This document shows, piece after piece, positions 34,798 through 44,644 of a stretch of 64,000 nt of DNA (its first letter is position 1; every line of letters starts with the position of its first letter). The translations under genes were made by a program, and so were the position numbers. Where the stretch lies: contig NZ_WVRN01000001.1 in assembly GCF_013112245.1 (NCBI RefSeq), forward strand, positions 2,112,501 to 2,176,500, read 5' to 3'. Origin of the DNA: Ruegeria sp. HKCCD4315. GTDB lineage: Bacteria; Pseudomonadota; Alphaproteobacteria; Rhodobacterales; Rhodobacteraceae. The notes beneath the pieces were generated by a model, which did not search any database, was not told the DNA's origin, and worked only from the letters and a program-made list of their open reading frames with translations.

Positions 34798-36435
34798 TTG
34801 ACGGTTGAGAACAGATACGATGTGATTGTGGCCGGCGCTGGTCACAACGGATTAACCGCTGCAGCCTATTTGGCGCGCGCTGGCATGCGTGTTTTGGTGG
34901 TCGAAAAGAACGACTGGATCGGTGGCGCCGCAGTCAGCCGGTCGCTACACGAGGGCTGGACATACTCGAATTGCTCATACGTTTGCTCTCTTTTGCGGCG
35001 CGAGATTGCCAGGGACCTTGAGCTACCAAAATACGGACTTCAGGTAATTCCGTATGAAGGCGGCGCGAGCTTTACGCGCGATGGGGATTACTTCGCCTAC
35101 TATTCCGATCACAACGCACTGAAGCGTGAGATGGCACGTCATTCCGCAAAAGATGCCGACGCCTATCGCCGCTATTCGCGAGCCATCATGCGGCAATGCC
35201 GTTTTATCCGTCCGTTTTTACTTCGGGACGCACCGGACCCCGCTTCTCTCCATCCGCGCGATCTCGGCGAACTGGCGTACCTCGTAAAAAAAGCACATGG
35301 TTTGGGCAGTCGGGAGCTTGGTGAAACGCTGAAATTCTGGACAATGTCCATTGGTGACTTTCTGGATGAGCATTTCGAAAACGACTTGATTAAGGCCCAT
35401 TTGGCAGGCTCAGGCATTATCGGCACCGGCCTCGGAGTGTACTCACCCGGAACGGCATATGTGCTGCTGCACCACTACATGGGTGACATTGACGGCGGCA
35501 TCGGAGCATGGGGCTTCGCGCGTGGAGGGATGGGTGCAATTTCGAATGCCATTGCTGCCTCTTTCAAGGATCACGGCGGTACTATCCACACAGGTTCGGG
35601 GATTGAGAAAATCCTCAGCAAAGACGGACGCGTTGAAGGCGTAGCTTTGGAGGACGGCAAGGTTTTTCATGCCCCTGTCGTTGCCTCCAATATGGATATC
35701 AAACGCACAATTCTGCACCATTTAGATATGGCCGAGTTGCCGGATGATTTCACCAAGGCGGTGCGAAACTTCAAAATTCGGGGGTCCTCGGCAAAGCTCA
35801 ATATTGCGCTTGACCGCTTTCCAAATTTCCCTGCAGCACCCGAGCACACCAGCTTCCTCAGGGGTGATTTACATGTGTCGCAGAGCCTCTTTGAACTTGA
35901 AAAGGCCTATGATGATTGGAAAGTCGGACGCTGGTCGGAAAAGCCTTATATCGACATGCTCATCCCAAGCCAGATTGATCCGACTATGGCGCCGACAGGT
36001 GCCCACATGATGACGGTTTTCGTCCAATATGCGCCGTATGACTTAGTAGTCGACGGCGTTAGATCTGCCGAAAATTGGGACGACAAACAGCGCAACGCGA
36101 TGGCAGAAACTGTACTCGACCAGATGTCTGTGGCGTGTCCCGACATTCGCGAGCGCGTTGTTCATATGGAAGTTCGTTCACCATTGGAAATTGAGCGCGA
36201 GGTCGGTCTGACAGAGGGCAACATTTTCCAAGGCGAACTAACTTTTGATCAGCTTTTCTTCAATCGGCCCGTCCCGGGTTGGTCGCAGTACAATTTACCC
36301 ATCAAGGGGCTTTATCTGTGCGGGTCGTCCGCCCATCCCGGCGGTGGGGTTATGGGGGCCCCAGGTGCAAACGCTGCCCGCGCTATTCTCAGGAAAGAAA
36401 CACGGCATGGCCGAATGAAGGGGTATGCCGCATGA
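34798..36435 (+). CDS. FAD-dependent oxidoreductase, CrtI/PYROXD2-like (first of pair)
   Basis: A 545-residue flavoprotein of the phytoene-desaturase-like superfamily. N-terminal FAD motif reads VIVAGAGHNGLTAAAYLARA, and the C-terminal FAD contact GLYLCGSSAHPGGGVMGAPG. Start is TTG 34798 (LTVENRYDVIVAG), since no ATG is in frame, an AAGGGG/GGAG site precedes it, and the frame upstream runs through the operator. Its stop overlaps the next gene by ATGA. In this setting it is more likely an amine or amino-acid-derivative oxidase than a carotenoid enzyme: no crtB or other carotenoid gene is near. Confidence 0.82.
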   Translation: MTVENRYDVIVAGAGHNGLTAAAYLARAGMRVLVVEKNDWIGGAAVSRSLHEGWTYSNCSYVCSLLRREIARDLELPKYGLQVIPYEGGASFTRDGDYFAYYSDHNALKREMARHSAKDADAYRRYSRAIMRQCRFIRPFLLRDAPDPASLHPRDLGELAYLVKKAHGLGSRELGETLKFWTMSIGDFLDEHFENDLIKAHLAGSGIIGTGLGVYSPGTAYVLLHHYMGDIDGGIGAWGFARGGMGAISNAIAASFKDHGGTIHTGSGIEKILSKDGRVEGVALEDGKVFHAPVVASNMDIKRTILHHLDMAELPDDFTKAVRNFKIRGSSAKLNIALDRFPNFPAAPEHTSFLRGDLHVSQSLFELEKAYDDWKVGRWSEKPYIDMLIPSQIDPTMAPTGAHMMTVFVQYAPYDLVVDGVRSAENWDDKQRNAMAETVLDQMSVACPDIRERVVHMEVRSPLEIEREVGLTEGNIFQGELTFDQLFFNRPVPGWSQYNLPIKGLYLCGSSAHPGGGVMGAPGANAARAILRKETRHGRMKGYAA

Positions 36436-37964
36436 GCCAATTTGATGCGATTGTCATTGGCGGCGGTGTAAACGGCCTGATTGCCGGAACACTCCTTGGT
36501 CGACGCGGCAAGAATGTCTGTATCATTGAGAAATCCGACAGGTTCGGCGGCATGGCGTCTTATTCTGTGGACGGCGGTCCGACCCTTGCACATTCGCTAT
36601 ACAACCTGAGCCCGCGGGCATTGGGTGACATCGGCATAGGTATTCAACACCCTGTCCTGTCCAGCAAACCCGTCTCCACGGTCTCTCTGTCTGAGGATGG
36701 GCGGCACATCGTCTTCAAGAACGACGGCGTGTATTGGAGCGACGGGACAAAACACCGGGAATCAGATGCCTGGTCTGATCTGACACGCCAGCTGATTACA
36801 TATGGAGACCTTTTGCGCCAACTCGCCGAGGCTCCACCTCCCGGGGGGCAAAAGGCCATCCTTTCCCGGGGTGCGCTCAACGAGTTCTTGCGCCTGGCGA
36901 AACTGGGCATAGGCCTGAAAAAGCTGGGCAAATCTGAAATGCGGCGTTTCCTGCAGGTCGTCTTATCTAATGTCCACGACATTATCCTAGATGACCTGTC
37001 GGAAGGACCGGTGGCTGGAATGCTTGCTGCTGATGCAATCTGGGGGACAGCCACTGGTCCAAGATCTCCGGGCACTGTGTTCAATCTGATCTATCGTTTG
37101 GGTCACGGAGGGACCATCACTCAACCAGCAGGCGGGATGTGCGCGTTAACCGATTTGATGGTGGAAGCTGCGCAAAAGGCAGGTTGCCTGCTGATGCCGG
37201 ACACTGAAGTATCCCGCATTCTGTTGGACAACGATGCAGTCTCCGGAGTGGAAACCACCGATGGACGAACCATTGCCGCGCCTAATGTGCTCAGCAGCCT
37301 TGCCCCGAAACTAACAAGCCGAATGACCGGTCCCTCTGCCTTTGACATCGAAACGATGCGGCGAGTGCGAAATATACGGGCGCGTGGAACAACGGCTAAG
37401 GTCAATCTACGGCTCAAGGATAGCTCCGCCCTGCCTAGCCTGAGTGACGAATTGGCACACGAACGTCTGATCTATGCTCCTTCTGTGGAATACGTCGAAG
37501 CTGCGATCAATCCGGCTAAGTATGGTCAAATGTCCAAAGCACCTGTGATTGAAGCTTTCAAAATGCAGACAGCCGACGGAGCAAGCTGGCTGTCAACCAT
37601 AGTGCAATATGCGCCATCTGACCTTGAAGGCGGCTGGACTGAGACTGCAAAGGAACAGCTTGTGGAAATTGCAGTCGAAACTCTTAGCCGCGCCCTGCCC
37701 GGCTTGGGTGATCAAATTGCAGGTAAGCAGGTCATAACACCGGATAAAATCGAAAGCGCAACCGGAGCGCCCGGCGGGCACTGGCACCATGCAGAAATGT
37801 CTTTGGACCAGCTCCTGACACTTCGGCCCACGAACGGGATGTCCAGATACTCCATGGGGCCGAAAGGGCTGTTCCAATGCGGTGCAGCAACGCATCCCGG
37901 TGGCGACGTCATGGGCCTCGCTGGTCGCAATGCGGCCCTGGCGGCGCTGGAGGCTCCGCCATGA
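36432..37964 (+). CDS. FAD-dependent oxidoreductase, CrtI/PYROXD2-like (second of pair)
   Basis: A 510-residue paralogue of the preceding gene. FAD motif IVIGGGVNGLIAGTLLGRRG at the N-terminus and GLFQCGAATHPGGDVMGLAG at the C-terminus, with a shared internal block (NIRARGTTAKVNLRL here, FKIRGSSAKLNIAL in the first). ATG 36432 overlaps the upstream stop, and the GcvT-like ATG overlaps its own stop. A tandem, translationally coupled pair suggests a heterodimer or consecutive steps. Exact reaction unknown. Confidence 0.82.
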   Translation: MSQFDAIVIGGGVNGLIAGTLLGRRGKNVCIIEKSDRFGGMASYSVDGGPTLAHSLYNLSPRALGDIGIGIQHPVLSSKPVSTVSLSEDGRHIVFKNDGVYWSDGTKHRESDAWSDLTRQLITYGDLLRQLAEAPPPGGQKAILSRGALNEFLRLAKLGIGLKKLGKSEMRRFLQVVLSNVHDIILDDLSEGPVAGMLAADAIWGTATGPRSPGTVFNLIYRLGHGGTITQPAGGMCALTDLMVEAAQKAGCLLMPDTEVSRILLDNDAVSGVETTDGRTIAAPNVLSSLAPKLTSRMTGPSAFDIETMRRVRNIRARGTTAKVNLRLKDSSALPSLSDELAHERLIYAPSVEYVEAAINPAKYGQMSKAPVIEAFKMQTADGASWLSTIVQYAPSDLEGGWTETAKEQLVEIAVETLSRALPGLGDQIAGKQVITPDKIESATGAPGGHWHHAEMSLDQLLTLRPTNGMSRYSMGPKGLFQCGAATHPGGDVMGLAGRNAALAALEAPP

Positions 37965-39136
37965 GCATCTTTACCGATCCAAAACTCGGTTTGATACCCG
38001 GGCCATTTCACAAAAAACTCGAAGAGCAAAATCGCGCACAAAATTGGTACGATTGGGCCGGTTATGCTGCCCCGGGTGTGCTGGACAGTGTCGAGTTCGA
38101 GTACTTCGCGCTGCGAAATCAGGCCTCTTTGTTTGATATCTCACCAATGCACAAGTACCGATTGACCGGGCCGGACACGACCGCGATGCTCAATCGCCTC
38201 GTGACACGGGACGTCCGAAAAATCAGCGTTGGTCGCGTGGGGTACGCGGTCTGGTGTGATGAAGAGGGTATGGTAATCGATGACGGGACTCTTTTCCATC
38301 TTGGCGACAACGATTGGCGCCTTTGTTGTCAGGAACAAATGCTGACATGGCTACTCGACGCTGCATGGGGTTTTGACGTTTCAGTCGTCGACGAAACTCA
38401 CAGTGTTGCTGGACTTTCGCTGCAAGGGCCGACCTCTTATGCAGTTTTGGAAGCCGCTGGTTTAGATGTCAGCAAGCTGAAGCCATTCGATCTCGCTCAA
38501 ATTGAACACAGTCTCATGATCTCGCGGACGGGTTTTACCGGTGACTTAGGTTACGAGCTCTGGTGCGACTGGGACAAGGCAGAAGCGCTTTGGGACAGAA
38601 TTTGGAAAGGTGGCACACATCAGGGACTGCGCGCCATTGGATACGAAGCTGTAAACTTGGCCCGCATCGAAGCCGGTTTTCTGACCGCAGGTGTGGATTT
38701 TCAACCGGTTCATGCGACCGAACGGTTGCACCGAGGCCAAACACCCTTCGAACTTGGTCTGGGTCGGCTCGTCGATTTCAACAAAGGACATTTCAATGGC
38801 CGGCGAGAGCTGCTGTCCAAGCGAGAGAATCCAAGAAGCCTCCTCCTACGTTTCGATGTCGAAGGATTCAAACCCTCGGAAGGGTCGTTGATCTACAATC
38901 GACGCAAAAAAGAAGTTGGGCACATAACATCCGGGATATGGTCGCCGACCGCCAAGCGCAGCATTGCGTTGGCCCATGTCCGTATGCCGGATGCTGGCCG
39001 GTCATCTGGCTTAAAGGCCGAGATCTACACTCTGCAAGAAGGCAAATGGCGCACCAGGATGGCGCGCCTCACTCCTGTCACCAAAGCCTTCTTCGCACCG
39101 CCCCGCGCACGAGCTACGCCACCGGCCCGCACCTAA
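37961..39136 (+). CDS. GcvT-like folate-dependent aminomethyltransferase family protein
   Basis: A 391-residue stand-alone member of the GcvT/DmdA family, which transfers one-carbon units to tetrahydrofolate. Family elements: LFDISPMHKYRLTGPDTTAM near residue 60, VGRVGYAVWCDEEGMVIDDG near 95, ISRTGFTGDLGYELW near 188, and the C-terminal barrel start near 290 (LLLRFDVEG). ATG 37961 overlaps the preceding stop. Coupling to two flavoproteins suggests that a methyl or methylene group freed by oxidation is captured here as 5,10-methylene-THF. Confidence 0.85.
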   Translation: MSIFTDPKLGLIPGPFHKKLEEQNRAQNWYDWAGYAAPGVLDSVEFEYFALRNQASLFDISPMHKYRLTGPDTTAMLNRLVTRDVRKISVGRVGYAVWCDEEGMVIDDGTLFHLGDNDWRLCCQEQMLTWLLDAAWGFDVSVVDETHSVAGLSLQGPTSYAVLEAAGLDVSKLKPFDLAQIEHSLMISRTGFTGDLGYELWCDWDKAEALWDRIWKGGTHQGLRAIGYEAVNLARIEAGFLTAGVDFQPVHATERLHRGQTPFELGLGRLVDFNKGHFNGRRELLSKRENPRSLLLRFDVEGFKPSEGSLIYNRRKKEVGHITSGIWSPTAKRSIALAHVRMPDAGRSSGLKAEIYTLQEGKWRTRMARLTPVTKAFFAPPRARATPPART

Positions 39137-39149
39137 AGGAGAAGCAGAC

Positions 39150-40529
39150 GTGAACACCCTGGATAATACACCAACCGACGGCGACCTTGTCGCTTGGGAT
39201 CGCGACCATCACCTACATCCTTGGGCCGGAACCGACGGCTTTGGGTCCGACGAGTACATGCGGGTAAATACAGCGGATGGTATCTACCTCTGGGATGCTG
39301 CCGGGAAGCGATATATTGATGGCCCTGGCGGAATGTGGTGCACACAGATCGGATACGGGCGTCAAGAGATGGCCGATACCATTTCCCAACAGGTTATGAA
39401 GATGCCCTATGCGTCGCCGTGGTCGTTTACGACCGAACCCGCGGCCGTTCTGGCGCGAATGATCGCGGAACGTACACCAGGCGATCTGAACACGGTGCAC
39501 TTCACGACCGGTGGGTCTACCGCCGTTGACACCGCACTGAGGACCGCACTTTTCATGAACAAACGGCTTGGCCGACCGGAGAAGAGGATCGTGATCGGCC
39601 GGGAAAAAGGCTACCACGGATCAACCTTTCTCGCCGCGACTGTCACTGGAAAAGAACGTTTCGAAACAAGCTTTGAAAAAGCTCAGGATCTGGTGCGTTT
39701 TCTGCCCGACGTGAACCCCTACCACCGGCCAGAAGGCATAACAGTTGATGCATGGTGCGACGCCAAAGTTGCTGACCTTGAGAGCCTGATTGCTGACGTA
39801 GGCGCCGACCGTGTTGCCGCCTTTATCGCGGAACCGATCCTGTGTTCCGGTGGCGTGATCGTTCCACCTCCGGGTTATCACAAGCGCACGCTCGAAATTT
39901 GCCGGGCAAACGACATTCTGTACATTTCGGATGAAGTCGTAACCGGCTTTGGTAGGTTGGGACACTGGTTCGCCTCAGAAGACGTCTTTGGCATCGTCCC
40001 TGACATTATTACCTGCGCAAAAGGTTTAACCTCGGGCTATCTGCCGTTAGGTGCCTGCATAATCTCGGACGCAGTAATGAAACGCATTTCAGACGCACCG
40101 GGCGACGATGTTTTCTACAACGGCTACACATACTCCGGGCACCCTGTGAGCTGCGCGGCTGCCATTAAGAATATTGAAATCATGGAGCACGAGGACATTC
40201 TAGGACACGTTCAACGCGTCACACCGCATTTCCAGGACCGCCTAAATCAAATAAAGGAGAAGTTTCCGATAGTTGGGGATGTGCGCGGTGACGGGCTCCT
40301 CGGGTGCATAGAATGTCGCCCTGGACTGAACGTCGAGAGTTACGAAGCGCATGTGAAGTTTGGACAGAAACTGGACGATGCGTGCGAGGAGATGGGACTC
40401 CTCTTGCGACCATTTGGAAACATGGCCGTGTTCTCGCCCCCTCTGATCATAACTCCGTCGCAGATAGACGAAATGTTCGACATCATGGAAGCTGGTATGG
40501 CGCAGGTCAGCAAGGACTACGACGCATAA
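39150..40529 (+). CDS. Class III PLP-dependent aminotransferase
   Basis: A 459-residue omega-amino-acid/diamine-type aminotransferase. It has the cofactor-binding TGGSTAVDTALRTALFMNK region, the GYHGSTFLAATVTG motif, the Asp of SDEVVTGFGRLG, and the PLP lysine in CAKGLTSGYLPLGA near residue 290. Start is GTG 39150 with AAGGAG 10 bases upstream, 13 bases after the GcvT-like gene. Last gene of the four-gene operon controlled by the 22-bp palindrome. It likely turns a primary amine left by the oxidases into an aldehyde, or an amino acid into a keto acid. Confidence 0.88.
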   Translation: MNTLDNTPTDGDLVAWDRDHHLHPWAGTDGFGSDEYMRVNTADGIYLWDAAGKRYIDGPGGMWCTQIGYGRQEMADTISQQVMKMPYASPWSFTTEPAAVLARMIAERTPGDLNTVHFTTGGSTAVDTALRTALFMNKRLGRPEKRIVIGREKGYHGSTFLAATVTGKERFETSFEKAQDLVRFLPDVNPYHRPEGITVDAWCDAKVADLESLIADVGADRVAAFIAEPILCSGGVIVPPPGYHKRTLEICRANDILYISDEVVTGFGRLGHWFASEDVFGIVPDIITCAKGLTSGYLPLGACIISDAVMKRISDAPGDDVFYNGYTYSGHPVSCAAAIKNIEIMEHEDILGHVQRVTPHFQDRLNQIKEKFPIVGDVRGDGLLGCIECRPGLNVESYEAHVKFGQKLDDACEEMGLLLRPFGNMAVFSPPLIITPSQIDEMFDIMEAGMAQVSKDYDA

Positions 40530-40562
40530 CGGTCATCGCGTCCATTTAAAGTTCCAGTCAGA

Positions 40563-41342
40563 TCAGGCAGGTTTCCGACCACGGATGTGATGAGGGCAAT
40601 GCTCTCCGGTTTTCAACACTGGCTGCATAGCGTCCCAGATCTCGATCTGATGTTCAATAAACTCCGCACCATGACGAGCTTCCCAGTCGGCTCGGTTTGG
40701 CCCGGTCAATTCCTCCAGCTCATCAGCTGATACCTGAGCATACCAAGCGTTGCGGTTGACTAACTCTACGTCTTCAAAGCCAGCCAGCTCCATAGCAGCT
40801 CGGTACTTTGAGGGCGACGCCATCTGAAACTCTAAGGCTTCCATCTTTACGTAGTGCGCCATTTCCGGTGACATCTCACCATCATGATTGGTCAGCCAGT
40901 CAGAAGCAGCGAAATAACCGCCTGGTTTGAGCACACGATAAGCTTCCGCAGCCATCGCTACTTTGTCGGGGATATGGATGATCGAGTCCTTCGAAAACAC
41001 TACGTCAAAAATACCATCTTCGAATGGCATTGGACCTGGAGTGACCTGTATGATATCGACCTTTCTCTCCAGATCCGCCTGCCCAACTCGCTCTTTCGCA
41101 GCCGCGCAAACCGGGGCCTCTACATCAATCCCCGTAACTCTAGCGGCGCCGAACTCCCTTGCCATCAACACTGCGATCGCCCCAGATCCGCATCCTATAT
41201 CAAGGATATGCTTATCTTTCAGATCAACCCCTTCAACAACACGAGCAACTTCTTCAGGGCCTCCCGGTGAAAGAAATCCCTCCCCCCAAAGCTCCTCCAG
41301 AAAGCTGATTGCCTGTTGATCATATAGGATTTCGTCTGACAT
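40563..41342 (-). CDS. SAM-dependent methyltransferase
   Basis: A 259-residue class I methyltransferase. The SAM site reads KHILDIGCGSGAIAVLMARE with the acidic strand VTGIDVEAP, then post-motif FSKDSIIHIPDKVAMAAEAY and LKPGGYFAASDWL. These resemble phosphoethanolamine/sarcosine-type N-methyltransferases, but I cannot assign a substrate. ATG 41342 has GGGGGAA upstream; ATG 41357 is an alternative. Divergent from the DMGDH-like gene over a shared TGAATGATCATTCA site, so it is likely co-regulated with demethylation genes, which is unusual. Confidence 0.85.
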   Translation of the reverse strand: MSDEILYDQQAISFLEELWGEGFLSPGGPEEVARVVEGVDLKDKHILDIGCGSGAIAVLMAREFGAARVTGIDVEAPVCAAAKERVGQADLERKVDIIQVTPGPMPFEDGIFDVVFSKDSIIHIPDKVAMAAEAYRVLKPGGYFAASDWLTNHDGEMSPEMAHYVKMEALEFQMASPSKYRAAMELAGFEDVELVNRNAWYAQVSADELEELTGPNRADWEARHGAEFIEHQIEIWDAMQPVLKTGEHCPHHIRGRKPA

Positions 41343-41446
41343 AGGATTCCCCCGCATCTGATTGTCAGTCAGTCACTGTAGTGAAACCTTTTCTCTCATC
41401 TCAGACAAGCTTTATCGCGAAATCGCAGGTCAAAGATTCAGCTTTA

Positions 41447-41464
41447 ATTGAATGATCATTCAGT
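41447..41464. promoter_or_regulatory. TetR operator candidate, site 2 of the TGAATGATCATTCA family
   Basis: ATTGAATGATCATTCAGT with a perfect 14-bp palindromic core at 41449-41462. It lies 65 bases before the DMGDH-like start and 105 bases before the divergent methyltransferase start. Confidence 0.7.
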
Positions 41465-41528
41465 CAGTAGACATCAAGTGATTTGACTGGTATTCGGAGA
41501 AAAGAACGCCTAGAAGGATTTTCTCGCA

Positions 41529-43988
41529 ATGGCTGACACCCTACCGACGCATGCCCAAACCGTGATTATTGGTGGGGGGTCGATCGGCGCGAACACGGCC
41601 TATCACTTGACTAAGCTCGGCCATTCCGATGTTGTCGTTCTGGAACAGGGACAACTGACATCAGGGACCACTTGGCATGCCGCAGGCCTGATCGTAGCCG
41701 GCCTCCTTAAATCCGAAGCTGAGTGCGCTATCTACACGCACGGTCGAGACCTTTATGCGAACCTAGAGAAGGAAACCGGTATATCCACAGGTTTCCGCGA
41801 CGTTGGATATCTGCAGATTGCAACCAATGACGAACGCCTGCATGAGATGCGCCGCGTCGCCGCCTTCATGCGGCGTTTCGGGATAAACAACCACGAAGTT
41901 TCGGTAAAAGAAGCGCAGGATATGTTCCCCATTGGGGACCTCTCAGACGTCGTTGGAGCATTCCTAATTCCCGAGGACGGTCGGGCCAACCCAGTGGACG
42001 TGACAATGTCCCTGACCAAGGGAGCCAGAAACAGAGGTGCGCGTTTCTACGAAGGCGTGCGGGTCGAAGAGATTTTGGCCAGAAACGGCACCGCTACGGG
42101 GGTCCGGACCGCAAGTGGTCACACCATAACAGCAGAGAACATTGTGATTTGCGGTGGCATGTGGTCCCGCCAACTGGGGGCTAAACATGGTGTTAATCTG
42201 CCCCTCCAGGCGGCTGAACATTACTATCTGATAACGGAAAGCATCCCAGGACTGCCACGCGACCTACCTGTTCTCGAAGACCCTTCCACATACACGTATT
42301 ACCGTGAAGAAGTCGGCGGGATGATGTTGGGGCTTTTTGAACCAGGCGCTGCGGCTTGGAAGGTCGATGGTATCCCGGATGAATGGCAATTTGGAGAGAT
42401 CGAGCCAGATTGGGAACGTGTTGGGCCCGACTTAGAGAAAGCCTATTCGCGCGTACCTGACACGATGAGCTACGGCGTTAAGAAACTGTTCTGCGGACCA
42501 GAAAGCTTTACGCCTGATCTTGCACCACTTGTTGGCCCAACGCCCGAACTGCGCAATCTTTGGGTTGCATGTGGGATGAACTCACTTGGCATCCTGAACG
42601 GTGCAGGCACAGGAATGGTGCTGGCCCATTGGATGGTGGACGGGTTGCCGCCAATCGATGTCACCGGTATCAACGTCAATCGTTTCTCCCGTGAAATGGC
42701 AACACCGGCCTTTCGACGCGACAGGACACCTGAGTTGCTCGGAAAGTTATTTGGCCAGCACTACCACAATGAGAACTACAAAACGGCCAGGAACGTTAAG
42801 CGTTCAGTGCTCTATGACCGTCTCATAGAGGCCGGAGCCTTTTTTGGCGAAGGAAATGGTTGGGAACAACCTGATTGGTTTGCTCCGACGTCCGAACAAG
42901 CCAAGGTCGAGAAATACAGTTGGTATCGTCAAAACTGGTTTGAATGGCACGCTGAAGAACACCGGGCAGCACGCGAGGATGTCATCGTAATGGACATGAC
43001 ATCAATGGCGTGTTTCAGCGTCGAAGGACCAGACGCCTGCGCCCTCCTCTCTCGCCTCTCTTGCAATGAAGTTGATGTTGATCCCGGTCGTGTCGTCTAT
43101 ACAGCCTGGGTAAATGAACGAGGTGGATTTGAGGCTGACCTTACAGTTACCCGACTATCCGATCATAAATTCTGGGTCATCGTGGGTGAAAACTCGGCGG
43201 GTCATACCGAGATGCGCATGCGACGGCACATCTTGGACGGTGAAAACGTTGTTATCACAGACATCACTTCAGGACGCTGCCAGATCAACGTTCACGGTCC
43301 AAAGTCACGCGAACTTTTGAGCAGAATATCTGGTGCTGATTTGTCCGACGAAGGCTTTCCCTTCATGACTGCTCGAGAAATCGACATCGGTTACGCCATA
43401 GTTATGGCCTATCGCGTGACCTTTATCGGCGAGCTCGGCTGGGAACTTCACGTGCCCGCCACTCAGGCAGTACAGACCTACGACCTGCTTATGGATGCAG
43501 GTCTTGATTTGGGCGTTCGCAATGCCGGAATGCAAACCCTTAACTCCCTGCGGCTAGAGAAAGCTTATCGTGATTTCGGAATCGATGTGGACAACACAGA
43601 CAACCCGATCGAAGCCGGGCTTGGGTTTGCCGTAAAACTGGACAAACCCGGTGGTTTCATCGGTAAGGAAGCACTCGCCGCGATCAAGGCGAAAGGCACG
43701 CCCAATAACCGGATGTTGCAGTTCCTGCTAAAAGACCCAGAGCCTCTGATGTATGGCAACGAGATGATTTATCTAAACGGCAAGGAAGTCGGATATATTC
43801 AAGTTGGCGGATATGGGCACACGCTCGGCGCTGCTGTCGGCATTGGTTTTGCAGAGATTGACGAGCCGTTGACTGCAGACTTAATCGCATCGGGGCAGTG
43901 GCAGATCGAAATCGCAGACGAGAAGTACGATGCGACCGCCTCGTTAAAACCGCTCTATGACCCCGGAATGCACAAGATAAGGTGCTGA
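41529..43988 (+). CDS. Dimethylglycine/sarcosine dehydrogenase-like FAD-GcvT enzyme
   Basis: An 819-residue two-part enzyme. Residues 1-400 are a DAO-type flavoprotein: VIIGGGSIGANTAYHLTKLG, then TSGTTWHAAGLIVAG, where His50 matches the covalent-FAD histidine of dimethylglycine dehydrogenase. Residues 430-819 are GcvT domains (SVEGPDACALLSRLSCNEVD, FIGELGWELHVPA, EKAYRDFGIDVDNTDNP). Expected chemistry is oxidative N-demethylation of a tertiary or secondary methylamine with capture of formaldehyde by tetrahydrofolate. Monocistronic and preceded by a TGAATGATCATTCA operator. Substrate could be dimethylglycine or a related N-methyl amino acid. Confidence 0.9.
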   Translation: MADTLPTHAQTVIIGGGSIGANTAYHLTKLGHSDVVVLEQGQLTSGTTWHAAGLIVAGLLKSEAECAIYTHGRDLYANLEKETGISTGFRDVGYLQIATNDERLHEMRRVAAFMRRFGINNHEVSVKEAQDMFPIGDLSDVVGAFLIPEDGRANPVDVTMSLTKGARNRGARFYEGVRVEEILARNGTATGVRTASGHTITAENIVICGGMWSRQLGAKHGVNLPLQAAEHYYLITESIPGLPRDLPVLEDPSTYTYYREEVGGMMLGLFEPGAAAWKVDGIPDEWQFGEIEPDWERVGPDLEKAYSRVPDTMSYGVKKLFCGPESFTPDLAPLVGPTPELRNLWVACGMNSLGILNGAGTGMVLAHWMVDGLPPIDVTGINVNRFSREMATPAFRRDRTPELLGKLFGQHYHNENYKTARNVKRSVLYDRLIEAGAFFGEGNGWEQPDWFAPTSEQAKVEKYSWYRQNWFEWHAEEHRAAREDVIVMDMTSMACFSVEGPDACALLSRLSCNEVDVDPGRVVYTAWVNERGGFEADLTVTRLSDHKFWVIVGENSAGHTEMRMRRHILDGENVVITDITSGRCQINVHGPKSRELLSRISGADLSDEGFPFMTAREIDIGYAIVMAYRVTFIGELGWELHVPATQAVQTYDLLMDAGLDLGVRNAGMQTLNSLRLEKAYRDFGIDVDNTDNPIEAGLGFAVKLDKPGGFIGKEALAAIKAKGTPNNRMLQFLLKDPEPLMYGNEMIYLNGKEVGYIQVGGYGHTLGAAVGIGFAEIDEPLTADLIASGQWQIEIADEKYDATASLKPLYDPGMHKIRC

Positions 43989-44010
43989 AGCCCCCGTCCG
44001 TTGTTTTCCC

Positions 44011-44643
44011 TTAGACCGGAAAGTGTTTTGGGAAAAACCGCGACAGCGAAAGCATGCAAACATCCCTGAATTCCCGACGATCGGCCACTTTGGGGTACAA
44101 CATCAAGCTGAGCCAGGCCCCATCTGACATCGCCTCTACTGCTCGGGCTGTTTTTTCTGGATCAAGATCGTCGTAACCGCCGTCGGTGATCAATTCACCA
44201 CACAGTTGCAGAATTCGGTCGTATCTTTCGTTGTCATATTTGTTATGTATTTTCAAATAATTAGGACGATACTTCGCTTGACCCCAGAAAGCAAACCAGA
44301 CAGCCAAGCGCTTGTGTGTGCAGATGCTTTTGTCAAAATCCGCTCGAATGATGGCAGCCAGCCTATGTGCGGCTGTAGGTTCCGCGGCGTCGTAAGACTT
44401 TAGCCAATTCTCATAGTGTTCTTGCGCAAGGAAACCTAGCGTTGCGTCATACAGCGCTTCCTTACTGTCGAAGTGATAATTCACCACGCCATGGGACAGA
44501 TTGGCTGTTTCTGTCACGTGTTTAAGCGTCGTGTCAGAAAACCCGCGTTTCGAAATCGAGTCTATGGCGGCCATGATCAACTGCAAGCGACGAACTTCAG
44601 GAGGTTCGGTGCGTCGTTTTTTCTGAAGCTCATGCGTCTCCAA
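44011..44643 (-). CDS. TetR-family regulator, BetI-like (amine island regulator C)
   Basis: A 210-residue repressor closely similar to the one at 30078: both carry RRTE-EVRRLQL/RRQQL, the LSHGVVNYHFDSKEALYDAT-type recognition region, and a LAVWFAF-G-A ligand-domain motif. The start is one base after the stop of the permease gene, so it is the last gene of the pot-like operon. The best candidate, with the paralogue at 30078, to bind the TGAATGATCATTCA sites, one of which precedes this operon. Confidence 0.88.
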   Translation of the reverse strand: METHELQKKRRTEPPEVRRLQLIMAAIDSISKRGFSDTTLKHVTETANLSHGVVNYHFDSKEALYDATLGFLAQEHYENWLKSYDAAEPTAAHRLAAIIRADFDKSICTHKRLAVWFAFWGQAKYRPNYLKIHNKYDNERYDRILQLCGELITDGGYDDLDPEKTARAVEAMSDGAWLSLMLYPKVADRREFRDVCMLSLSRFFPKHFPV

Positions 44644-44644
44644 T

